From positions 1 to 53,051 of the forward strand of contig CAADUZ010000047.1 of NCBI GenBank assembly GCA_900752335.1: DNA of 53,051 nucleotides. Direction: 5' to 3'. This DNA comes from Clostridia bacterium. GTDB taxonomy: Bacteria; Bacillota; Clostridia; TANB77; CAG-508. Below the pieces are notes generated by a model. That model made no database searches. It was not told the origin of the DNA and saw only the letters and a list, made by a program, of their open reading frames with translations. Made by a program: the position numbers and the translations under genes. This document shows positions 27,039 to 34,153 of the stretch, one piece after another. Numbering within the stretch: the first letter of the stretch is position 1; every line of letters begins with the position of its first letter.

Positions 27039-28706
27039 TCATATTTTGTTTAACTCTTCCAACATTAATCTTCTATTAGCATATTTAATTTTATATTCTT
27101 CTATCATTTTTTCTACAAGTTTTTTACCATTTTTTAATGTCTTCATATGTTGTAATATCTTTCTCACATCTTCATAATTTCTCTTTCCCGTAAATGTAGC
27201 CTTTTCATTTACTATTTTTTGATATTCTTCTAATAGCTGTTTTTCAAAGTCTTTTTTTAAATACTTTTCATATTTAACTACTATTTCAAATAATGGTGTG
27301 GACATAACGGAATTATACAATTTTTCATAATATTGCTCTTCAATGTATATTTGTCTTAAATCATCTCTATGATAGCCTTCTCCATCACTTTCCAGAATTT
27401 TTATAATATTATCTCTCATCTTTTTCCATTGTTCTTCTGTATATAAATCTTTTAATTTTTTATAATATTTAAAACTACCTCTACTATATTTAAATAACGT
27501 TTCTTCTACTAAATTTTTATATTTTTCTTTCTGATTATGTTCTTTATATATCGATAATAATTCTTCTATATAGTATGTTACTGTTCCATAATGACCTCGT
27601 TTTAGTGCAATTTTCATTCCCTCTTTTAATAATTTTTCTACTTTATCTATATTTTCATTTTTTCTTTCTATATCAATTAACATTCTTCTAATAGGAACAT
27701 AATAGATATTTTCTTTTATTGTTTTTATTGCTTCTTTATCCATACCTAACTGATACAATAATGCTATTTTAGTTTTTATCAACTCTTCCAATTTATATTC
27801 TGAATAATGGTCTTCTTGTTGTTCTAACTCTTGTATTTTTTCATCTATTATTTTTAATCTCTCATTTACAAATTTATCTTCTATAAAATATTCATCTAAT
27901 ACTTTTTCAATCCCATCAGAATAATCACCTAAGGTATCATTTTTTATTGATTCAATAATCCAATTAAAAATCTCATTTATAACGCTGTCGTTTTTGCACT
28001 TTTCTAGTATTTTTTCTATAACTTCTACACATTCGCTTTCTACATAGCTTGTAGTACCATCTGAGTCATCTATCGGTAAATCTTGAAGTTCTTCTAATAT
28101 AAAACTTACTATCCAAAATGGTGCTTGATATTCATTATGTTTTATTAGATTATTTGCTTCTTGTATATAATCATACATCGCATTTGAAAATTTATACGTT
28201 TCATTATATTCGATAAAACCTTTTCTCCCTATTGCTTGATAAATACTTTGAGCTATTCTTTTTTCATATACTTTTTTTGGGGTCTTTTCAAAATATTGTA
28301 CAAAATGGCTTCTAAATTCATTTTGAAAATCAAAGTTTTCGTATATTTTTTCTAAAACAAATTCTTTAATTTCATTTTCTGGTATTTTATCTAGTATTTT
28401 ATCATAATTATCCGTATTTCTAATGGCTTTCTTACTTTCAATTTTTCCATCATTTTCTAGATAATAGAGAAGTGCCACCATATGCTTGCAATTATTTTCT
28501 TCTGCATAAGGACAATCACAATCCATATGTTTCACATTTCCATTGTCATCAATTTCTATCTGTACCTCATATATTTCTGTACCATATACTAATCCTTCAT
28601 AATGATTACCATTTCTAGTAACATCATGCACAGCATTTTCTAAATAATAATTGTACCCTCTTTTTAAAATCTTTTCATCAAATAATTTTTCAAAATCAAT
28701 CTTCAT
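27039..28706 (-). CDS. SWIM zinc-finger protein
   Basis: A 555-residue protein. The N-terminal SWIM domain has the C-x-C-x(n)-C-x-H pattern in MDCDCPYAEENNCKHMVAL (about 59-77), a zinc site found with SNF2 helicases and in DNA- or protein-binding proteins. The rest is long helical repeats (TPR-like) from about residue 130 to the end. No catalytic motif is seen. The next gene overlaps it by 4 nt. SWIM proteins often pair with SNF2 ATPases; the SNF2 gene at 3353-6304 lacks a SWIM finger but is outside the element. The function is unknown. Confidence 0.8.
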   Translation of the reverse strand: MKIDFEKLFDEKILKRGYNYYLENAVHDVTRNGNHYEGLVYGTEIYEVQIEIDDNGNVKHMDCDCPYAEENNCKHMVALLYYLENDGKIESKKAIRNTDNYDKILDKIPENEIKEFVLEKIYENFDFQNEFRSHFVQYFEKTPKKVYEKRIAQSIYQAIGRKGFIEYNETYKFSNAMYDYIQEANNLIKHNEYQAPFWIVSFILEELQDLPIDDSDGTTSYVESECVEVIEKILEKCKNDSVINEIFNWIIESIKNDTLGDYSDGIEKVLDEYFIEDKFVNERLKIIDEKIQELEQQEDHYSEYKLEELIKTKIALLYQLGMDKEAIKTIKENIYYVPIRRMLIDIERKNENIDKVEKLLKEGMKIALKRGHYGTVTYYIEELLSIYKEHNQKEKYKNLVEETLFKYSRGSFKYYKKLKDLYTEEQWKKMRDNIIKILESDGEGYHRDDLRQIYIEEQYYEKLYNSVMSTPLFEIVVKYEKYLKKDFEKQLLEEYQKIVNEKATFTGKRNYEDVRKILQHMKTLKNGKKLVEKMIEEYKIKYANRRLMLEELNKI

Positions 28707-28770
28707 ATATTACTCCACTTTTATTTTAATATTATCTAATTTTCACAACTCTCTATTAATTTATCAAAAT

Positions 28771-28802
28771 CAGATTTGTATAATTTATCTTGTACAAATC
28801 TG
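28771..28802. repeat. 10-bp stem hairpin upstream of the SWIM gene
   Basis: CAGATTTGTA (28771-28780) and its complement (28793-28802) enclose a 12-nt loop. It lies between the 28960-29919 gene and the SWIM gene and could be a terminator (T-rich on both sides) or an operator. Confidence 0.5.
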
Positions 28803-28959
28803 TATTTTTCGAATATAGTTACACTATATCACAAATTAATATTTATCTCAATGTAATCGTTAAAATATTGATATTTTTTACCATTCAACTTTTCTATCTA
28901 TCAACACTATAGGTAGCACATATGTAGTTAACTAAAGCATAGCCATAAAGTTCCATTAA

Positions 28960-29919
28960 TTATTGCTCTTCTATCTTTCTAATCTTTGTTAGACTTTCTT
29001 TCGTTAACTCTTCATCTATAACAAATTTTCCATCTTTTTTTCTTAAAATAGTCCCAAATTCAATATCATTTTTATCGCCTTCAACATCTACCCAGCTACT
29101 AACTAAAGTTCCAAATCTTTGAGCGACATTTACTTTTCCATCCTTTTGTCCCATGACAAAATATGTATTGATATCTCCATATCCTTTTGTTTCAATTAAA
29201 TCTATTAATAGATCTGATACAAAATCTAGAACTTTTTCTACTTGATTTATTTCATTTGATTGACCTTTTATTTTTTGTACTGTTTGTGCAATCAAGTCAT
29301 CTTCATCAATAATTTTTTTGGCTTCATTATTTAAATAATTATTATCTATAACATATTTTCCATGTTCATATTTTAACATCATACCATAACTCAAACTGTC
29401 ATAGAATTCTTTAGAAAACGTAGTTTCTCCAAATCTTACACCTGTATCTTGATTTATAAGTGTAACATAATCTCCCTCTAATTCTTCTACTTTATAATAT
29501 GTTCCTTCTGTTCTAAAACTATTATATAATTCTTTTACAGAGTTATCTATTTCTTGCTTTTGCTTTGCTAATTTTTCAGTAAGTTCTTTATCTACTACAA
29601 ACTCTCCATTTTTCCATCTCAATGCTGTTCCAATTTCCGTATTTTCTGGAAATTCTGACTTATGCATTGTTCCAGAAGATATACATTCTCCATTTTCATA
29701 TGTTTGAACACTAAAAAATTCCTCTCCACTTACAATATAAAAATACTTGTCATTAATCTCATTATTAAATGTTTTTAATAAGTCGAGTGTATTTTCTGTT
29801 AACTTTTCTTTATCTCTTAAATACTCTGATAATTCATTACAAAAATTTTGTATCCCATCATTTAATTTCTCCTTAGTATTTTCTAATATTTTACCTATTT
29901 CTAAATCTATACCAATCAC
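28960..29919 (-). CDS. Protein with a three-fold repeat, unknown function
   Basis: A 319-residue soluble protein. Three related units (about residues 56-118, 138-200, 246-315) each run from a Y-x-V strand through a G-containing loop to an E/S-x-G-x-x-L/M-R/K-x-x-x-G-x-x-V-I/V-D signature (IGTALRWKNGEFVVD, YGMMLKYEHGKYVID, FGTILRKKDGKFVID). Charged helices connect them. The pattern looks like three copies of a small beta domain. I do not recognise it. It has its own start with a GAGGTG and lies between the SWIM and metallo-hydrolase genes. It is the least family-like protein in the element. Confidence 0.65.
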   Translation of the reverse strand: MIGIDLEIGKILENTKEKLNDGIQNFCNELSEYLRDKEKLTENTLDLLKTFNNEINDKYFYIVSGEEFFSVQTYENGECISSGTMHKSEFPENTEIGTALRWKNGEFVVDKELTEKLAKQKQEIDNSVKELYNSFRTEGTYYKVEELEGDYVTLINQDTGVRFGETTFSKEFYDSLSYGMMLKYEHGKYVIDNNYLNNEAKKIIDEDDLIAQTVQKIKGQSNEINQVEKVLDFVSDLLIDLIETKGYGDINTYFVMGQKDGKVNVAQRFGTLVSSWVDVEGDKNDIEFGTILRKKDGKFVIDEELTKESLTKIRKIEEQ

Positions 29920-30125
29920 CTCTCACATTTTATTTTTAAAACTTTTTTGTTATAAAGGATTTTTAATTAGAATTATAAACAATCGCAGAATTTTTCACTT
30001 CATTAAATGCTGATTTAAAATTTTTCAAACAAATTAGTTAACTAAAATAGATGAATCAAAAGTATCTTTGAAAAAACTAATATAATTATACTATGCTTTT
30101 GCTAAAAAAACAATGTTTTTTACAT

Positions 30126-31103
30126 TTATTTTCTATTTCCTATTAAACAAAAAGAACATACATAAAATATGTTCTTAAAACTTAATCTACCTGTCCCATC
30201 TAAATTGATATCTTCTCTACATTCTATACTAATATTATTACCATCACTCGTAACCCAAATTGTGCCTTGATTTTTAGTTATATATATGTTTTCATCTCTA
30301 ATTCCAAAATTTCTTAATCTTTCCAGAACTTCCTCTGATGGATGATTGTAACCTTTATGGTTTCCGGCTGAAATAATTGCATATTTAGGTTGTACTTTTT
30401 CTAAAAATTCTGTAGATGTACTACTACCTGAACCATGATGTCCTACTTTTAAAACATCTACTATATCACATTCAATTTCATCTTCTATATCTGTTGTAGC
30501 ATCACCCATAAACAAATAATTTGTATTCAGATAATTTAACCTTATAACTATTGAACTATCATTTGGTTCACAATCAATATTATTTTTTACTGATATGATT
30601 TTAAAACTTGCTACATCTAAACTAAATTCTTGGTCTACTTCTACTTTAGGCATTTGTATTTCTCGTTTTTCTGCTAATTCTTTTATTTCTTGATATTCTT
30701 CCTCACTTTCTATTATTCCTTGTGGCATAAACATATTTTCTATATTTATACTATTTATTATATCTTTTGCTCCACCACTATGATCTATATCTCCATGTGT
30801 AATTATAAAATAATCTATTTTTTTTATATTCTTTTCTTCTAAAAATTCTACTATATACTCACCATCAGAATCTTGCCCAGCATCAATTAGCATATTTTTA
30901 TTATTAATTGTTATTAATGTACAATCTGCTTGTCCTACATTAAAATAAAAAATATTTAATTGGTCAGAATCAATATTTATATTGGTGTACTTATAATCTA
31001 TTTCTGAATTAGTAGAATTATTATTTGTGTAAATTATACTTAAAATTACTATTATAAAAATTAAGATAAGTGATATTACTATGTTTTTTAATTTATTTTT
31101 CAT
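30126..31103 (-). CDS. Membrane-anchored metallo-beta-lactamase-fold protein (ComEC/Rec2 C-terminal type)
   Basis: A 325-residue protein. One N-terminal hydrophobic segment (about 7-26) anchors or exports it, followed by a metallo-hydrolase domain. Metal motifs: THGDIDHSGG (about 101-110), MGDATTD (about 200), and VGHHGSGSST (about 218). This matches the stand-alone relatives of the ComEC nuclease domain, which act on DNA or phosphodiesters outside the membrane. The start has few alternatives and a weak Shine-Dalgarno. It is the first gene inside the right end of the element. Confidence 0.85.
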   Translation of the reverse strand: MKNKLKNIVISLILIFIIVILSIIYTNNNSTNSEIDYKYTNINIDSDQLNIFYFNVGQADCTLITINNKNMLIDAGQDSDGEYIVEFLEEKNIKKIDYFIITHGDIDHSGGAKDIINSINIENMFMPQGIIESEEEYQEIKELAEKREIQMPKVEVDQEFSLDVASFKIISVKNNIDCEPNDSSIVIRLNYLNTNYLFMGDATTDIEDEIECDIVDVLKVGHHGSGSSTSTEFLEKVQPKYAIISAGNHKGYNHPSEEVLERLRNFGIRDENIYITKNQGTIWVTSDGNNISIECREDINLDGTGRLSFKNIFYVCSFCLIGNRK

Positions 31104-31213
31104 TTAATACCTCATATAAAATCTTTTTTCTATAATATATCACATATAACTATCTTATTTATAAAATTTAATCTAAAAACACAAATTATATTTATCTTCT
31201 ATTACTAATTTTT

Positions 31214-31251
31214 ATATGTTCAACTGTATGTATTCAGTCATGACTCTGCGA
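31214..31251. other. Right attachment junction with terminal inverted repeat
   Basis: GTTCAACTGT (plus, 31218-31227) is the inverted partner of the copy at the left end. The target-gene side begins with TCGCAG (SQ codons, minus strand 31246-31251), after which the frame leaves the gene and stops at 31234. Confidence 0.6.
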
Positions 31252-31500
31252 TCCATGCCCACCTTCATATGGCCTTTTAAAAGCAAAACCAACTGGTATT
31301 CCAGAACCATAAATATATCTCTGGCTATTCCAACTTTGCATTGTTCTTTTAGTTGTCCATAATGTTTGTGAATTACTAGAACCTCTAAATTCTCTTACTT
31401 TTAAAGTTCCATTTGTGTTATATGGCATAGGTTCATTTTCTCCTCTATAATATGTTTCCATACGGTCAGTATCATTATTAAATACTATTATCTTTGCCAT
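31234..31500 (-). pseudogene. N-terminal part of the split M15-type peptidase
   Basis: An 88-codon frame starting MAKIIVFNND with an excellent AGGAGG. The peptide runs to GGHGSQ, where S-Q aligns with the start of the S-Q-H-Y-A-G motif of the fragment at 18754-19179; the last three residues (SHD) come from the element. The Arg/Tyr-rich GIPVGFAFKRPYEGG stretch is typical of the region before the metal motif. It still has its promoter-proximal sequence (a TATAAT at about 31520) and is probably expressed as a truncated peptide unless the element excises. Confidence 0.85.
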
Positions 31501-31588
31501 AAAGTTTCCTCCTTAAAGCATTATATGAAAAATATAAATAATAGTGTATATATCTATTTATTTATGGTATAATTTTTTTGGTGATAAT

Positions 31589-32179
31589 ATGGGAAAAGAT
31601 TTATATGAAAAACGAAATTCAAATTATTGCTATAAAAATAGCAATGTTTTAATTAATAAATTAGATATTCATAACGAAAAAGTTTTGCAAAAGTTTGAGG
31701 CTAAAATAACAGCTGCCAAGCTTCTTGCTCTACGAAAAAAAGGTATAATTGGTAATTTTGATACACAACATTTAATAGATATTCATACATATCTTTTTGA
31801 GGATATATATCCTTTTGCCGGGAAATTTAGAAATGAAAATATTGCAAAGGGTGTTTTCAGGTTTGCTGAATTTGAATATATAGAGCCAGAATTAGAAAGA
31901 TTATTAAACGAACTAAAGTCCGAAAACTATTTAGAAGGGCTTTCTAAAGAAGATTTAACTCAAAGACTTGCATATTATTTATCCGAATTAAATGTATTAC
32001 ACCCTTTTAGAGAAGGAAATGGTAGAACTATTAGAGAATTTATTAGAGAACTTGCTTTAAAAAATGGATATGTTTTAAATTTAAGTAATGTATCTCCTTC
32101 TGATTTTTTAAAAGCAAGTATAAAATCCATAGTAGATACCACAGATTTAAGTAATCTAATTGCAGCATGTTTACAGTAA
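31589..32179 (+). CDS. Fic-domain toxin (AMP transferase)
   Basis: Fic proteins transfer AMP (or another nucleotide moiety) from a nucleotide triphosphate to target proteins. The active-site motif HPFREGNGRTIREF (about residues 139-152) is intact, including catalytic His, Glu and the anion-binding GNGR. No inhibitory helix is seen within the protein, so it looks like a class I Fic that needs a separate antitoxin. I start at the ATG at 31589 after GGTGAT; the earlier ATG at 31544 lacks a ribosome site. It is plus-strand, just outside the right end of the element, and diverges from the split peptidase gene. Confidence 0.93.
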   Translation: MGKDLYEKRNSNYCYKNSNVLINKLDIHNEKVLQKFEAKITAAKLLALRKKGIIGNFDTQHLIDIHTYLFEDIYPFAGKFRNENIAKGVFRFAEFEYIEPELERLLNELKSENYLEGLSKEDLTQRLAYYLSELNVLHPFREGNGRTIREFIRELALKNGYVLNLSNVSPSDFLKASIKSIVDTTDLSNLIAACLQ

Positions 32180-32272
32180 AAAAGCACTTAAATTACTGGA
32201 CTTTTTGGTGTTTTTGTGGTATAATATATATGTGGTTGTTTTAAAGGAAAATTTAGTTTGGAGGTTAGAAAA

Positions 32273-32440
32273 ATGTTTAATGAAGAAGTTTTTAATTTCG
32301 ATATAAATAATATAAAAAATGATTTAGCTATAGAAGGTATGGCTATTTCAGACGAAGATATTACTTTATTTAAACAATTTGCTAATGACGAAATAGATAT
32401 GCCAAACTTAATACAAACAATTAAAAATGAAATTATATGA
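32273..32440 (+). CDS. VbhA-like antitoxin
   Basis: A 55-residue protein 93 bp downstream of the Fic gene. The segment DLAIEGMAISDED (about 14-26) corresponds to the VbhA inhibitory helix, whose consensus is S/T-x-x-x-E-G/N; Glu and Gly are kept but Ser/Thr is Asp. The remaining sequence (FKQFANDEIDMPNLIQTIKNEI) matches the rest of the antitoxin fold. A GGAGG precedes the ATG; an in-frame TTG would include it. It has its own TATAAT at about 32219. It completes a toxin-antitoxin pair that may stabilise this region. Confidence 0.85.
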   Translation: MFNEEVFNFDINNIKNDLAIEGMAISDEDITLFKQFANDEIDMPNLIQTIKNEII

Positions 32441-32461
32441 AACTTTTTATATCAAAAAAAA

Positions 32462-32483
32462 TTCTAGATAATAATATCTAGAA
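32462..32483. terminator. Bidirectional terminator between antitoxin and sortase genes
   Basis: TTCTAGATA (32462-32470) and its complement (32475-32483), loop ATAA, followed by eight T on the plus strand and preceded by an A-run. It ends the plus-strand Fic/antitoxin unit and the minus-strand sortase gene. Confidence 0.85.
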
Positions 32484-32495
32484 ATTTTTTTGTTT

Positions 32496-33221
32496 TTATA
32501 CTGCTTTACATTTTACAACTAATCTTTCTGTTCCATAATTTGTACAAGTAATTAATGTTAATTCTTTTCTTCCATTTGTATGTTGGCTAGTGCAACTAGT
32601 ATCATCTGGTTCTACTACAAATCTGTCATATACTGCATATTGAAGCACTCTTCCCGACATATCTTCTAGTGTTACTATATCTCCATTTTCTAATTCGTGT
32701 AATCTACCAAACATTTTACCATTTCTATAATTATGCCCTACTATGCAATAATTTCCAACTTCATTTGGTTTTAGCTTATCTGGCTCTGGCCAATATCTAT
32801 TAACTGAAATTTCAAGTAATTCGTCAGAAGTTTCTGTTAATACTGGATATGTTATTCCTATTTTAGGTATTGTAAGTATTGATTCTATTGTATATGTAAC
32901 ACCATCTACGGTTGTATTGCTTATTAATTCGTTTGTACTTATGTCTTCTGCTTGTTCTGCTTCGCTTTCGCTTAATACTATAATTATTGCATCATCTTTT
33001 GTATTTTGCTTTGTTGTATCATCAGTTCCAGTTTTTACTTCTGATAGTAAAGTTTGAGAAACTTCTTCACTTTTATTTCTATCATATTCTGCATATATGT
33101 AATATGAGGATAATAGGCATACTAAAAGAACTGATACAAAGAATTGTACTTTGTATAGTTTTTTCTTTCTTTTTAGTTCTGGAGTAACATATAGTTTTTC
33201 AGTAACTAAAATTTGGTTCAA
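32496..33221 (-). CDS. Sortase, class not assigned
   Basis: A 241-residue transpeptidase anchored by one membrane segment (about 27-45). A Ser/Thr/Asp-rich spacer follows, then the sortase fold. Catalytic His lies in VGHNYRNG (about 160), Cys in TLITCTNYGTERLVV (about 225), with the Arg shortly after. The TLxTC signature is intact. The cognate substrate motif is not visible in this window, and no pilin or LPxTG protein is adjacent. The start is a TTG with GGGAGG. It follows rsmA after a 58-bp gap and precedes the bidirectional terminator. Confidence 0.88.
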   Translation of the reverse strand: MNQILVTEKLYVTPELKRKKKLYKVQFFVSVLLVCLLSSYYIYAEYDRNKSEEVSQTLLSEVKTGTDDTTKQNTKDDAIIIVLSESEAEQAEDISTNELISNTTVDGVTYTIESILTIPKIGITYPVLTETSDELLEISVNRYWPEPDKLKPNEVGNYCIVGHNYRNGKMFGRLHELENGDIVTLEDMSGRVLQYAVYDRFVVEPDDTSCTSQHTNGRKELTLITCTNYGTERLVVKCKAV

Positions 33222-33278
33222 CTTAAAATCCTCCCTTTTGATATTTACATAATTATTATATCATACATTTATTTAGTT

Positions 33279-34136
33279 TTAAATACCTTGGTTGATTAAA
33301 TTTGCAAGTTTAGCATATTGTTCTAGTGTTAATTTTTCTCCTCTTATGTTTAAATCTAAATTTATTTTTTCTAAAACTTGCTTTAATTTTTCTTTATTTG
33401 TAATTAGTCCAGAATTTGTTAAAGCATTTAGTAAAGTTTTTCTTCTTTGCATAAAGCTTACTTTTATTAGTTTAAAAAACATTTCTTCGTTATCTACTTT
33501 TACTGGCGGTTCTTTTCTTATATTTAGTTTTATAACTTCTGAATCCACTTCTGGCGATGGTATAAAGCTTTCTTTACCCACCAAAGTTACTTTTTCAGGA
33601 ATTGCATAATAGTTTACGCTATATGTAATTGCTCCTGATAATTTTTCTCCTGGTTTTTCAGCAATTCTATCCGCTACTTCTTTTTGGACCATTACTGTAA
33701 TACTGTTTATATTTAATCTGTCTTCTAGAAGTTTCATAATTATTGGGGTTGTAATATAATATGGCAAATTAGCCACTATTTTTACATTTTTTAAATCATT
33801 TAAATTCTCTTCAATTAGCTTTTTTAAATCTATTTTTAGTATGTCTTCATTAATAAGTATAAAGTTTTCATATAACTTAAATCTATCTTCTAGTATTTTT
33901 ATCATGTTCTCGTCTAATTCAACCGCTATAACTTTACCTGCTTTTTCAAGTAGTTTAGAGGTAAGTGTTCCAAGCCCTGGGCCTATTTCTATTATCAAAT
34001 CTTCTGCTGATATACCAGCTGCATTTACTATTTCTTGAATAGCATTGTCATTTATCAAAAAGTTTTGTCCTAATCTTTTATTTGCTTTTATATTATATTT
34101 TTTTAATATATATTTAGTTTCCTCTAAACTACTCAT
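33279..34136 (-). CDS. rsmA: RsmA (KsgA): 16S rRNA dimethyladenosine transferase
   Basis: SAM-dependent N6,N6-dimethylation of two adjacent adenosines at the 3' end of 16S rRNA. The N-terminal motif KKYNIKANKRLGQNFL, the SAM loop IEIGPGLGTLT (about 46-56), and the catalytic NLPYYI (about 121-126) are present, and the 285-residue length is normal. The ATG start follows a GGGAGA-type site. It lies 17 bp after the PBP gene, probably co-transcribed with it. Confidence 0.96.
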   Translation of the reverse strand: MSSLEETKYILKKYNIKANKRLGQNFLINDNAIQEIVNAAGISAEDLIIEIGPGLGTLTSKLLEKAGKVIAVELDENMIKILEDRFKLYENFILINEDILKIDLKKLIEENLNDLKNVKIVANLPYYITTPIIMKLLEDRLNINSITVMVQKEVADRIAEKPGEKLSGAITYSVNYYAIPEKVTLVGKESFIPSPEVDSEVIKLNIRKEPPVKVDNEEMFFKLIKVSFMQRRKTLLNALTNSGLITNKEKLKQVLEKINLDLNIRGEKLTLEQYAKLANLINQGI

Positions 34137-34153
34137 ACATTCTCCCTTAATTT

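Larger units (their letters stand above)
19171..31251. mobile_element. 12-kb integrated element of the serine-recombinase type, splitting an M15 peptidase gene
   Basis: The element is bounded by two halves of one reading frame: GSQ-SHD-stop on the right (31234-31251) and stop-SQHYAG on the left (19171-19182). Both halves carry a TC-x-CA-x sequence encoding Ser-Gln, so the crossover lies at or next to this SQ codon pair. Near both ends GTTCAACTGT occurs in inverted orientation. The recombinase gene abuts the left end, as in excisable elements. Cargo genes are all on the minus strand and include a helicase, an antirepressor-like protein, a ParB-like protein, an esterase-like hydrolase, SWIM and metallo-hydrolase proteins. 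No relaxase, coupling protein or phage structural gene is present. Three cargo genes contain single-base frameshifts. Confidence 0.85.

Noticed and set aside
19171..31251. Element as a prophage or conjugative element
   Set aside because: No capsid, terminase, portal, relaxase or coupling protein is seen; only the BRO-like and ParB-like genes hint at such origins.
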